A DNA stretch of 38,808 nt from the IMG/VR virus record IMGVR_UViG_3300013093_000108, positions 1 through 38,808 of that record. The stretch is one strand, 5' to 3'. Made by a program: the position numbers and the translations under genes. Shown in pieces: positions 1 through 9,300 of this stretch. Position 1 is the first letter of the stretch; every line of letters starts with the position of its first letter. This DNA comes from a virus. Below the pieces are notes generated by a model. That model had not been told where the DNA came from. It did no database searches and saw only the letters and a list, made by a program, of their open reading frames with translations.

Positions 1-483
1 GGTCTTCATCCCACCCTTCCAATGACTTTTTCCAACGCATACTAACTCGTCTTCGTCATTAAATTTCCAATGTTGGAAAGGAGGAAAGTTTACTTTATCG
101 TGACCGTCTGCTGTGCTCTTTACGGTTTTTTTGCGTCCAGGTGCTAACGGTATATGATCGAACGTCATGATACGTATTACTACATCTGTCTTGGCTATCG
201 TTTTATAGTCTGGTAAGAATTCTGATAGTTTACTTTTCTTATCTCCGGCTGCTCTAGCCTTCATAAAAGCTTCTAATCCCATCCTTTTAGCCCTAGCACG
301 TTTGGCATCTGCTATCGTGCGTATGTTAATTTTATCTAAACTGGTTAAAATTATATCGTGTTGGCTATATTCAGGTTTAATAAAACTTGAAAAACTACAT
401 TTGCTCTTGTGTATCTCTGCTAGTAAATCTCTGTTGTTAAGGTATTTGACTCTTCTTCCGGTGGGTGATATTATACTGGTCAT
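1..483 (-). CDS. Conserved phage protein of unknown function (5' part, runs off left edge)
   Basis: An open frame of 161 codons on the minus strand starts at ATG 483-481 and continues without a stop to base 1, so the C-terminus is missing. The start is well supported: an AGGAGAG Shine-Dalgarno lies at 493-499, nine bases upstream, behind a sigma70-type promoter at 508-537. The protein begins MTSIISPTGRRVKYLNNRDL. It is basic in its first 90 residues, with a lysine/arginine-rich helix (AKRARAKRMGLEAF). It ends in the window with an aromatic/histidine stretch (FPPFQHWKF, then SHWKGG). I know of similar proteins of unknown function in marine T4-like phages but cannot name a domain. It is transcribed divergently from the structural operon, which fits an early or regulatory gene better than a virion gene. 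The plus-strand frame at 302-514 is its antisense shadow. Confidence 0.85.
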   Translation of the reverse strand, partial: MTSIISPTGRRVKYLNNRDLLAEIHKSKCSFSSFIKPEYSQHDIILTSLDKINIRTIADAKRARAKRMGLEAFMKARAAGDKKSKLSEFLPDYKTIAKTDVVIRIMTFDHIPLAPGRKKTVKSTADGHDKVNFPPFQHWKFNDEDELVCVGKSHWKGGMKT

Positions 484-507
484 TTATTATGACTCTCCTT
501 TTTTTGT

Positions 508-537
508 AGTATAGGCTCTTTGGCTATACATTGTCAA
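508..537 (-). promoter_or_regulatory. Sigma70-type promoter for the left-edge minus-strand gene
   Basis: On the minus strand, TTGACA (532-537) and TATACT (508-513) are separated by 18 bases. The -35 is perfect and the -10 matches five of six consensus positions. A start near base 501 would give a short leader containing AGGAGAG and then ATG at 483. This is the pattern of a host-polymerase early promoter. Confidence 0.8.
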
Positions 538-556
538 CCGAATTAACTACGCACTT

Positions 557-564
557 TATTTATA
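557..564 (-). promoter_or_regulatory. T4-late-type promoter motif TATAAATA
   Basis: The minus strand reads TTATAAATAAAG here, containing the exact T4 late -10 consensus TATAAATA. The same 12 bases occur again at the 33326 site on the minus strand. Initiation about six bases downstream would give a leader of roughly 65 bases to the ATG at 483, passing through the sigma70 promoter. Function is inferred from the T4 consensus only. Confidence 0.5.
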
Positions 565-593
565 AGGTAAATACTGCTGAGGAACAATTATTT

Positions 594-1349
594 ATGGCTA
601 TTAAACCTGCTACTGCTATTGCTATTGGTGTTGCCGCCGCTGGAATCGCTAGCTTGGCATTCGGTAAAAAACCTAAGCCACCTACAACAGTAAATTGGCC
701 AGGTACTACTCCCGATAGGAGAGCTAAATTATTATTGCCCGCTAACTCACCTTACCTACTAAGCTCTTATACTGTAGGACCTAATGACGAAATATTTAAT
801 GCAGGTGGGATAGTATTCCCTTATACTCCATTGATATCATTTGAAAATGCGGCAACGTATACTCCTATGCAGTTTGTTCATTCTAATTACAATTATTATT
901 CTTATAAAGGCAGTGCTGTTAATCAAATAAATCTTACAGCTAAATTTACAGTTAACAATGATTCAGATGCTGGTATGTATCTTTCTATACAGCACCTATT
1001 AAGAGTGTTAGTTAAAATGCCATTTGGTGGAGACCAGAATGCAGGAAGTCCTCCTCCTATCCTAAGGCTAACTGCCTATGGTCCCTATATGTTACAAAAT
1101 GTTCCTGTAGTTATAGGCAGTTTCAAAACAGAGTTTCCTGATAATGTCGATTACTATCAAACAGCTTCATTAAACAAGACAGCAGCCAACGGGGGAAGTT
1201 ATTCTCAGTTTGGTTCCACTACAAATATGGTTCCGACTATAAGTACCATGGCGATAACTCTATATCCTGCTTATTCACGATACGAGCAAGCATCATACAG
1301 CGTTGATAATTGGTTGAATACAGGCCCCAATAATACAGGGTATCTATAA
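594..1349 (+). CDS. Baseplate tail-tube cap protein, gp48/gp54-like
   Basis: The protein has 251 residues if started at ATG 594. That start has GAGGAA nine bases upstream, whereas the longer frame from TTG 531 has no ribosome site and overlaps the divergent promoter. Residues 4-24 are strikingly hydrophobic (ATAIAIGVAAAGIASLAFG) and are followed by a basic patch, KKPKPP. The rest is beta-rich. The motif YGPYMLQNVPVVIGSF, followed by a later beta hairpin, recalls the C-terminal half of T4 gp48 (FGPCQIQSIRF), whose tube-like fold joins baseplate to tail tube. It is shorter than T4 gp48 (about 364 residues) and gp54 (about 320). It opens the baseplate operon and its stop overlaps the start of the gp53-like gene by one base (TAATG). 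Assignment rests on synteny plus this motif. The hydrophobic N-terminus is unexplained. Confidence 0.6.
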   Translation: MAIKPATAIAIGVAAAGIASLAFGKKPKPPTTVNWPGTTPDRRAKLLLPANSPYLLSSYTVGPNDEIFNAGGIVFPYTPLISFENAATYTPMQFVHSNYNYYSYKGSAVNQINLTAKFTVNNDSDAGMYLSIQHLLRVLVKMPFGGDQNAGSPPPILRLTAYGPYMLQNVPVVIGSFKTEFPDNVDYYQTASLNKTAANGGSYSQFGSTTNMVPTISTMAITLYPAYSRYEQASYSVDNWLNTGPNNTGYL

Positions 1350-1651
1350 TGTCTGCATTATATTCGCAAACCAGCCCCTATCGTTATACTACATCAACTA
1401 ACGGCTATCTCGGAGTACTTAATTTAATAGATCTTCCTGCTTCTGCTGAAGATGCTCAGTTTTCTATATTAACAAAATACGCCAACCGACCTGATCTATT
1501 AGCATACGATCTATACGGAGACAGTAGATTATGGTGGGTGTTTGCTGTAAGGAATAAATCTGTTATTAAAGATTCTATATATGATTTCGTTCCTGGAACT
1601 ATTATATACATCCCCTCTATACAAAGTATCAAAGCAGCCATAGGTAGTTGA
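1349..1651 (+). CDS. 53: Baseplate wedge protein gp53-like
   Basis: This 100-residue protein has the LysM-like signature of the T4 gp53 family: a DLLAYDLYGDSRLWWVFAVR segment (residues about 49-68) followed by N, then a PGTIIYIPS end. In T4, gp53 clamps the wedges around the hub and starts the sheath-proximal part of the baseplate. The protein is about half the length of T4 gp53 (196 residues), keeping only the core. It is translationally coupled to the previous gene by a TAATG overlap. The antisense frame at 1456-1641 is a shadow. Confidence 0.75.
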   Translation: MSALYSQTSPYRYTTSTNGYLGVLNLIDLPASAEDAQFSILTKYANRPDLLAYDLYGDSRLWWVFAVRNKSVIKDSIYDFVPGTIIYIPSIQSIKAAIGS

Positions 1652-1652
1652 T

Positions 1653-3788
1653 ATGACCACTAAATTAAATTTTGCCGCGATAACAACATCGAGCAATATT
1701 CTAAATCATTTCAGATCTTATAATTGTATTTGGACATTATCTGCGGCACGTTCTACTTCACTAGGTCCTCCCGCTGATTTACAAGCGTTAGATCAAGATT
1801 TGTCTAATCCTAATTTTGTTATAGCGAAATCCGGAGGCAAAGGACCTAACTTTACAAAGATAACAACTAATGACAATGGCTCGATCTCTAAAGAAGCACA
1901 ACAACAGACGGGATTATTTTCTGGCCAATATGATTTTTATTTTGATGATGTAGAAATAGAAGCATTGCCGGCATTTGATTCTCGTACTGGTTATAGTAAA
2001 TCTACTAAAATATCTTTTACATTGCACGAACCTTACGGTATCGGTGGATTTATTGAAGCGTTACAAGCTAGTGCTGTACAGGCAAATAATTCAGATTATA
2101 GATCTTCGATATTTGTTTTAAGATTACAGTTTAATGGATATCCAGAAGATGATGACTCTACTCCTATTACTCCTGGAATATTTGGTACAAGATATTTTCC
2201 TTTGGTATTTACGAGTATAGAAGTAAAAATAGATCAGGCAGGAACTGTTTACCACTGTAAGGCTGTTCCAGCAAATGAATTATCATTCGCGGATGCTAAT
2301 AAATTAACAGCTAATGTCAATGTACAAGGAACTACAGTAGGCGATATAATAAAAAATTTATTCATTAGCTTAAACGAAACATCAAAAAAACAGCGATTTA
2401 ATGTTACACAAGATCCAAATGATATTAATTATGATGAGTATAGGATCAAATTCGCTACATTGAATTCTGACGGTACTGTAACTATTCCGCCAGGGATGAA
2501 TTTAGACGATACAGGGTCAAATCCATTTTCTTTATCAAAGACAGTTCCTGACCCGGAAAAAAATAACTATGATTATCAGTATTATCAACCCGATGAATCT
2601 GGTGTAAGTAATAAGGGGACGATAACCAATGCCGGTGCGACTAAACTCCCGGCACTTACGCAGGCCCAGTTAGCGGCCATACAGGCTAATCCCTCATTGG
2701 CAAATACTGAAGCTTCTAGAAGCCCGACTCTCGCCCAATTAAAGCAGTCGATTCCTACAGATCCTATCGTGCAATTTTCTGGAAAAGCAAATATCCACGA
2801 TTGCATAAGTGCTGTAGTTAGAGATTGTGATCTGATCCAAAAGACCTTAATAGCACTAGCAGGGAGTGATCCAAATAGCGTATTAGATAGCCAAGACATG
2901 GTTACTTATTTTTATATCACTATACAGGTAGCAGACAAAGAAGGAACATACGATCCTATAAGCGGTCTTCCAGCTAAGATACATACCTATATCCTTATGC
3001 CCTATAAAATGCATATCAGTAGATTTCCTCAGTTTCAGAATGTTCCTTTAAGGCCGGGATCATTACAAAAAAGAATAAGACGTACATATGATTATCTATA
3101 TACTGGAAAAAATACAGATATCTTAAGTTTTGATCTTAAATTTAATAATTTGTATTTCCAAACTAGACCAATTAATAGTGGAGCCAGCGACGTTAATAAT
3201 GCTGCCAATGCACTACAACCTGACGGTAATCCTCTCCTTCCTCCAGAAAAATATCAAGTGGCAGAAAATATCGTCCAACGCCGATCTGGTGCTACGCAGA
3301 TACGTACAAGGAATGCTCTAAATTCTCAATATGTAGGATATGGCGGAGATGCCACTAGAGGATTTAATGCCAGTGTCTGGTCAGCAGTTGCTAAAAATGT
3401 ACATCATGAATTATTAGATGATGTGGGAATGTTTAGTGTAGAGATTGAAATAGTAGGAGATCCTTATTATATACTACAAGGAGGAGTTGGCAATATTATA
3501 ACAACTCCTGATCCAAAAAATTTAGGAATCACAACTATAGGAGAAGCTGATCATCAGTCATCTGAAGTGTATGTACAGATTAATGTTGCTAATATCACTG
3601 ATATGAATGTACAGACCGGATTAGCGATAAAAGATACTGCTCCGGCATTTAGTGGGATTTATAGATTAATACACATAACAAACTATTTCCAAGGCGGAGT
3701 ATTTAAACAGAGATTAAAGTTAATTAGAATGCCAGAACAAAATAACGACGTTAATCCATGGAATCAAAACGGATGGGGAGAAGGATAA
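1653..3788 (+). CDS. Putative baseplate hub protein (gp27/gpD-like)
   Basis: A 711-residue beta-rich protein starting two bases after gp53, with a weak AGG ribosome site. Around residue 470-500 it has the segment RRTYDYLYTGKNTDILSFDL followed by KFNNLYF, which I associate with hub proteins of marine T4-like phages. Near the C-terminus, SGIYRLIHITNYFQGGVFKQ and RLKLIRM form the closing beta hairpin typical of phage late-control-D/gp27-type hub domains. Immediately before a gp5-like spike is where a hub subunit is expected. T4 gp27 is only 391 residues, so this version would carry about 300 extra residues, including a proline/threonine-rich stretch around residues 300-370. No catalytic motif is visible. 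Assignment is by position and C-terminal resemblance. A different baseplate structural role cannot be excluded. Confidence 0.5.
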   Translation: MTTKLNFAAITTSSNILNHFRSYNCIWTLSAARSTSLGPPADLQALDQDLSNPNFVIAKSGGKGPNFTKITTNDNGSISKEAQQQTGLFSGQYDFYFDDVEIEALPAFDSRTGYSKSTKISFTLHEPYGIGGFIEALQASAVQANNSDYRSSIFVLRLQFNGYPEDDDSTPITPGIFGTRYFPLVFTSIEVKIDQAGTVYHCKAVPANELSFADANKLTANVNVQGTTVGDIIKNLFISLNETSKKQRFNVTQDPNDINYDEYRIKFATLNSDGTVTIPPGMNLDDTGSNPFSLSKTVPDPEKNNYDYQYYQPDESGVSNKGTITNAGATKLPALTQAQLAAIQANPSLANTEASRSPTLAQLKQSIPTDPIVQFSGKANIHDCISAVVRDCDLIQKTLIALAGSDPNSVLDSQDMVTYFYITIQVADKEGTYDPISGLPAKIHTYILMPYKMHISRFPQFQNVPLRPGSLQKRIRRTYDYLYTGKNTDILSFDLKFNNLYFQTRPINSGASDVNNAANALQPDGNPLLPPEKYQVAENIVQRRSGATQIRTRNALNSQYVGYGGDATRGFNASVWSAVAKNVHHELLDDVGMFSVEIEIVGDPYYILQGGVGNIITTPDPKNLGITTIGEADHQSSEVYVQINVANITDMNVQTGLAIKDTAPAFSGIYRLIHITNYFQGGVFKQRLKLIRMPEQNNDVNPWNQNGWGEG

Positions 3789-3789
3789 T

Positions 3790-5805
3790 ATGGCAGAGCT
3801 AAAACGTTCCCCGCAGACACTAAAGTATCCGGGCCCCTACCTAGCAGTAGTTAAAAATAATCTAGATTCTGCATTTAATGGGGGACTTGAAGTCGCCCTT
3901 ATAAGAGGAACAACAGACGACACTGATCATGTAATCGGACAAGCGATAAAAGTAAAATATCTAAGTCCATTTGCAGGAACTACGTCGATTAATTTTGCTG
4001 GAAAAACCGACACAACAGATAGCATTACTAGATTTAATGAAACCCAAAAAAGCTATGGAATGTGGATGGTTCCTCCCGACGTAGGTGCAACAGTTATGGT
4101 ATTTTTTATCGAAGGACAGATTAGCCAAGGGTATTGGTTTGGTTGCGTCTTAGATAAAATGCAAAATCAAATGGTACCGGGTATTGGATCAGTTACACTG
4201 CCGGTGTCAGCTTTAGATCCTAACTACCTTTCTTTTTATGGAACCGATCCCTTAGACCCCTCAGGGCAGTCATATTTCCTTCCTGTAGCAGAAATTAACA
4301 AAAATTTATCTACAGGAGCAAATAGCGGCCCGCCTGTGCATGTGCCTTTTGCTACTCAATTGGCTGTACAGGGATTGTTATATGATCGTGTTAGAGGAGC
4401 AACATCTAGTAGTGCTAGAAGAGAAGTACCTAGTAGTGTATTTGGAATTAGTACACCAGGTCCTCTTGATGTAACTACAAATAACTATCAAAAACGTACA
4501 GGATTTTATTCCGGTAATAGCGTCGATAACATGAATAACAATAAAGGATTTCCTGCCAGCAGACTAGGAGGAAATACTTTTGTAATGGATGACGGTGATG
4601 CCAACGGAGATAATGAACTTATTAGATTAAGGACTCGTAATGGTGTACAAATATTATTACATAATTCTAAAGATCTAGTATACATCACTAACAGCCAAGG
4701 AACCGCTTGGATAGAAATGACCAGCCAAGGCAAGATAGATATCTTTGCACAAGATAGCGTTAGTATTCACAGCGAAGCCGATTTTAATCTACGTGCCGAT
4801 AGGAATTTTAATATAGAGGCAGGACAAAACGTAAACATAAAAGCGTTTAACAACATGACTATCGATGTATCTGCTGGATTAAATTTGTTATCTTCGGCTG
4901 ATACTACTATACAAACCGCCAATCTTTATGTCAATAGTATAGGAAGTGTATTACTCACAGCAACTAAAGAAGTAGGACTTACAGGAAGTGCTGTTAATTT
5001 TACAGGACCTGTACAAGGAGACAGTGCTAATTGGTCAGTTCCTAACGCCGCAACTTCAGCGGCCAGCAAGACAGCCACAAACTTACCTTTAAATGATTTG
5101 CCCTATAATCAAGCAGGTGCTGGATGGTCGAACAGCGTTCAATATAACGCAGGCACTCTTTCAACTACTATGTTAAGGATGCCAGTGCACGAACCTTGGA
5201 GCCTACATGAGGACCTTGACCCAGTTGGTACTAATTCAGCACTTACTGATAATACTCCAGGTGCAACAGCTTTATCTACTTCAACAAGTAACACGCCTCA
5301 ACCATTAACTGTAACAATGGCACCACAGCCAGCTTCCTCATCCTGGTCTCCTGCACTAAATGTTCTTAAATCTTTAAGTTTCGGAGAAGACGGAACATCC
5401 GGTAGCATGGCTAATTTTATGCAGACAGACCCGGCCTTACAGATAGCTATGCAATGGGCGGCAGATACATATAAATTATCAACTGGACTTCCCGTAAAAA
5501 TTACCAGTGCATATAGATCACCTCAACTGCAACAGCAATTCTATAATGCATGGGCCGCTTCTACAGTCGTTGATTCTAATAATCCTAGGAGGAAATTTAC
5601 TACGCAGTTTGGTTGGTTGATATCTCCAGCTAATCCGGCAGCAGGACAAACAGCTCCTCATACACAAAAAATAGCAGTAGATACTCCGCAGGCTCAATGG
5701 TTATATAGTCACGGTGTATTACCAGTAGTAGGATTATCATGGCCATTAGGCCTCAAAGATAGTGTACACCTAACGCTATCTAGTAGCCCATCACCTCAAG
5801 AGTAA
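3790..5805 (+). CDS. 5: gp5-like hub/spike: OB-fold, beta-helix and C-terminal M15-type peptidase
   Basis: This 671-residue protein has a strong ribosome site (GGAGAAGGA) just before ATG 3790. The N-terminal 130 residues look like the gp5 OB-fold (WMVPPDVGATVMVFFIEGQ, then GYWFGCVLDKM). Residues about 300-420 form a spike-type beta-helix with short VgrG/gp5-like repeats (DIFAQDSVSIHSEADFNLRA and so on). The last 140 residues resemble D-Ala-D-Ala carboxypeptidase/VanY (M15) enzymes. Visible signatures are ITSAYRSPQLQQQF (about 569-582), HTQKIAVD with the spacing of the zinc-binding HxxGxAxD motif (about 623-630), and DSVH near 656 in place of ExxH. T4 gp5 instead carries an inserted lysozyme domain, so the wall-cutting activity appears to have been replaced. 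The catalytic Glu-to-Asp and Gly-to-Lys changes leave activity uncertain. Confidence 0.8.
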   Translation: MAELKRSPQTLKYPGPYLAVVKNNLDSAFNGGLEVALIRGTTDDTDHVIGQAIKVKYLSPFAGTTSINFAGKTDTTDSITRFNETQKSYGMWMVPPDVGATVMVFFIEGQISQGYWFGCVLDKMQNQMVPGIGSVTLPVSALDPNYLSFYGTDPLDPSGQSYFLPVAEINKNLSTGANSGPPVHVPFATQLAVQGLLYDRVRGATSSSARREVPSSVFGISTPGPLDVTTNNYQKRTGFYSGNSVDNMNNNKGFPASRLGGNTFVMDDGDANGDNELIRLRTRNGVQILLHNSKDLVYITNSQGTAWIEMTSQGKIDIFAQDSVSIHSEADFNLRADRNFNIEAGQNVNIKAFNNMTIDVSAGLNLLSSADTTIQTANLYVNSIGSVLLTATKEVGLTGSAVNFTGPVQGDSANWSVPNAATSAASKTATNLPLNDLPYNQAGAGWSNSVQYNAGTLSTTMLRMPVHEPWSLHEDLDPVGTNSALTDNTPGATALSTSTSNTPQPLTVTMAPQPASSSWSPALNVLKSLSFGEDGTSGSMANFMQTDPALQIAMQWAADTYKLSTGLPVKITSAYRSPQLQQQFYNAWAASTVVDSNNPRRKFTTQFGWLISPANPAAGQTAPHTQKIAVDTPQAQWLYSHGVLPVVGLSWPLGLKDSVHLTLSSSPSPQE

Positions 5806-5812
5806 ATAAATT

Positions 5813-6253
5813 ATGCCATATGTAAGTATCACCGTTAACCCTACACAGTATAGTCCTCAATTTGCCAATCAAAAGACGCAGATATATAAAGGATTTAGTA
5901 CTATAGATAATACTAAATCTAGTAGCCAATTGTATGATTATGATCTTATCAAGCAGGACATCTTAAATCAGTTTAATGTATCTAAAGGCGAACGTGTCAT
6001 GCGTCCAGATTATGGAACTGTGATATGGCAATTATTATTTGAGCCATTTACTGATAGCATTAAATCACAGATTATCGACGATGTAACACGTATCGTAAAC
6101 AGCGACCCGAGAGCAAATGCTTTACAGATCGATGTAGTAGAACAAGAATATGGAATATTATTAGAAGTAACATTACAGTATGCGGGAACTGATCAGACAG
6201 ATGTATTAAAGGTTAATTTTGATTCTTCTGTAGGATTAATAAAACAGTCTTAA
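5813..6253 (+). CDS. 25: Baseplate wedge protein gp25
   Basis: The 146-residue product is a clear GPW/gp25 family member. After a variable 45 residues come YDYDLIKQDILNQFNVSKGE and RVMRPDYGTVIWQLLFEPFT, then a conserved helix and the terminal ALQIDVVEQEYGILLEVTLQ strands. Length matches T4 gp25 (132 residues) and the family generally. In myophages gp25 links the inner baseplate ring to the sheath and is one of the most conserved contractile-machine parts. It lies seven bases after gp5 and 49 bases before gp6, the usual pairing. Confidence 0.95.
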   Translation: MPYVSITVNPTQYSPQFANQKTQIYKGFSTIDNTKSSSQLYDYDLIKQDILNQFNVSKGERVMRPDYGTVIWQLLFEPFTDSIKSQIIDDVTRIVNSDPRANALQIDVVEQEYGILLEVTLQYAGTDQTDVLKVNFDSSVGLIKQS

Positions 6254-6273
6254 TATACCATGATTATGTATCC

Positions 6274-6281
6274 AATAAATA
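6274..6281 (+). promoter_or_regulatory. Late-promoter-like AATAAATA motif upstream of gp6
   Basis: The gap 6254-6302 contains CCAATAAATA (6272-6281) and, a few bases on, TATAAAAATA. The ten-base word recurs exactly upstream of the fourth fibre gene (29164-29173). The T4 late consensus is TATAAATA, so this is a one-mismatch match. gp6 has no recognisable Shine-Dalgarno. Support is sequence resemblance and repetition only. Confidence 0.35.
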
Positions 6282-6302
6282 CGCTATAAAAATAAATTAC
6301 CT

Positions 6303-9300
6303 ATGATACCATCAACTACTAACCAATATCTGACTACAGAAGATTGGACTAAAATATATCAAAGTTTCCCCAACGCTGAATTTCAAAGCTATGATTTTGA
6401 AACATTGCGTCGGTCGATGATAGCTTATCTACAAGAAAACTATCCAGAAGATTTTAATGATTATATTGACAGTAGTGAATATTTGGCTCTAGTTGACCTT
6501 ATAGCATTTATGGGGCAAAATTTAAGTTTCCGTGTTGATCTAAATGCACGTGAAAACTTTTTAGAAACAGCACAGCGTAGAGACAGTATATTAAATTTAG
6601 CAAAATTGATAGGATACAATCCCAGCAGGAATACTCCTGCTAATGGTTTTTTGAAAATTGTCAGCGTGTCTACATCTGACATAGTTCTCGATCGAAACGG
6701 TATTAATCTTTCAAATGCATCGATAAATTGGAACGATCCCACTAACAGCAACTGGTACGAGCAATTCATAACAGTATTGAATAGTGCCATGCCGTCGGGG
6801 ACCGTATTCGGTCGTCCAGCCGATAGGAATACCATAGGCGGAATTGACACACAGCAATACATATTAAACAGCACTAATACAGGCGTACCTGCTTACTCGT
6901 TCTCTTCAAATATAAACGGCACATCGATGTCCTTTGAGGTAGTTAGCAGTTTATTCTCAGGTGAAAATTTTATATACGAACAATCTCCGAGGCCCGGAAA
7001 TCAATTTAGTTTTGTTTATAAAAACGATAACCAAGGCAACGGATCTGCTAACACAGGATTCTTTGCACATTTCAGGCAAGGCATTTTAGGATCAGCTAAC
7101 TTTTCTGTAACCCAACCGGTGCCGGATGAATTAATTTCTATAAATGCATCTGGAACAAATAATTCAGATGTGTGGTTATGGCAATTAGATGCTAATGGAA
7201 ATTACAGTACGTTATGGACACAGGTTCCTAACACGATCGGTAACAACGTTATCTACAACAGTATCGCTAGTAACGTAAAAACTGTTTACAGCGTTCTTAC
7301 AAGAGACAATGATCAATTTGATCTAAGTTTTGCAGATGGTAGTTTCGGTGCATTGCCATTGGGTAACTTTGTTGTATATTATAGACAGAGTAATGGTTTG
7401 AATTATACGATCAGGCCAGATCAGTTATCTAATATCGCAGTGACCATTCCTTATACAAATAAAAATGGTCAGGCCTGTACTATTAAGTTAACATTAAGCC
7501 TGCAGGAAACTGTAAGTAATAGCCTGCCTACTGAAAGCAACGACGATATTAAATTAAAAGCACCACAAACATACTATGTACAGAATAGGATGGTAACTGG
7601 TGAGGATTATAATATCGCTCCATTAACTGCTGGCACTGATATATTGAAAATACACAGTATCAATAGGACTGCTAGTGGAATAAGCAAATATTTTGAATTG
7701 ACCGATGTGAGTGGAGAATATAGCAGTACTAATATTTTTGCTACAGATGGTATGCTTTATAAAGAATATAAAGACAGTACATTTAATTTTACATTTGTAA
7801 ATCAAAATGAAATAATAGGAGTATTAGATAATCAAGTGGCTCCTATATTAGCACTTCCTGCTACACGAAATTTTTATCTTGACAAATATCCTCGGATAGA
7901 AACATTTGGTATTGGTGCATACTGGACACAATCAACATATGGAGTAAATCAATCTACTGGATATTTTAACGTATCCGGATCTCCGATCGCCGTTGGAGCA
8001 TTTTCTGGAAATAATCTTTCATATCTATCTCCAGGTGCGATGGTTAAATTTGCACCGCCACAAGGTAATTTTTTCTTACCTAACAATAAATTAACTACAG
8101 TAGAAGATACAAATACTTCTAACTATATTTGGGCACAGGTTATATCTATAGCAGGTGATGGATCAAATGGCGGAAAAGGTTCACTATCAGACGGAACAGG
8201 TCCTATAATTTTTTCAGAAGTAATTCCGTCATTAGCAGTTCCTTACGAAATTATTCCTGCATTTGAAACAGCTATACCTACTGCCATACAATCTGAAATA
8301 GTAGATATAGTATTAGAAAATAGAAATCTGGGATTGGCCTTTGATGCTATATCGAGAAGTTGGTATATAATCACAGACAGTAATATTGATTTCCTATCAC
8401 CATTTAGTTTAGATTTCCAAAATGATATTTCTAATCTAGGAAAAGATAATAGCTGGTTTGTAAGTTTCCAATGGACTGGAATTAATTATAAAGTTAGATA
8501 TAGAACATTAAATTATGTTTTCGAAAGTGAAAAACAAACTGCATTTTTTGTTGATGAAACAGAAAAGAATTATGATTTTGTGAATGATACTGTGATTAAA
8601 GATCAAGTAATTGTTCTAGCAGTAAATGAAACACTAGCCACATCGGAATTAACAGTAAACACCTCGACTTTCTTATCAATCTTAACGACAGCAACTGCCG
8701 GAGCAAGTTCCGTAGGATCAGTGAATCCTCCATGGCCAGCAGGACAACTAACAATAAATTCTAGTTGGCTAACTAATAACAACCTCACTATAGGTGACAC
8801 TTATTATGCTGTACATCCATATATATCGGGCGGAAGTTCTATTATAACTTCGGTGGTCGGAAATACGGTTAATCTAGTGAATACTTTAACAAATACTATA
8901 GGATCGGGGGATTTAGTTACCTTTCTTCCGATAACAATTAATTTTGTTACTACAAACACATTTACTCCTACTGAGATCAGCCAAAATATTAGCTTATCGA
9001 AAGATTATCCTTGGCAGATAGATTCAGCTATAGTAGAATCAGATGGTTATGTCGATCCTAATAAAGTTGTCGTAAGTTTCTTTGATTATAACGATTCGGG
9101 ACAATTGAAAGATCCTGATGCATTTAACAATATAGTACAACCAAATTCTATTTCTCCCCAAACCGGGTATCTGTATAACTTTATATTCTTTGAATATATG
9201 GCAGACGGAGTTTCGTATAAATTGGCAGATCCTGAATTATTTTCTATATATCCTACTCCCGACACAGTAGATTTCAATCCAGTAGATGGACAATTATTTT

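Noticed and set aside
302-514. Plus-strand 70-codon open frame
   Set aside because: It is antisense to the well-supported minus-strand gene 1-483, has no ribosome site, and its end overlaps that gene's promoter.
531-593. 21-codon upstream extension of the tail-tube-cap gene from TTG 531
   Set aside because: TTG start without ribosome site, overlapping the divergent promoter, while ATG 594 has GAGGAA at proper spacing.
6461-6874. Minus-strand 137-codon frame inside gp6
   Set aside because: It lies opposite the conserved gp6 N-terminal domain, with no promoter or ribosome site. It is a codon-usage shadow.
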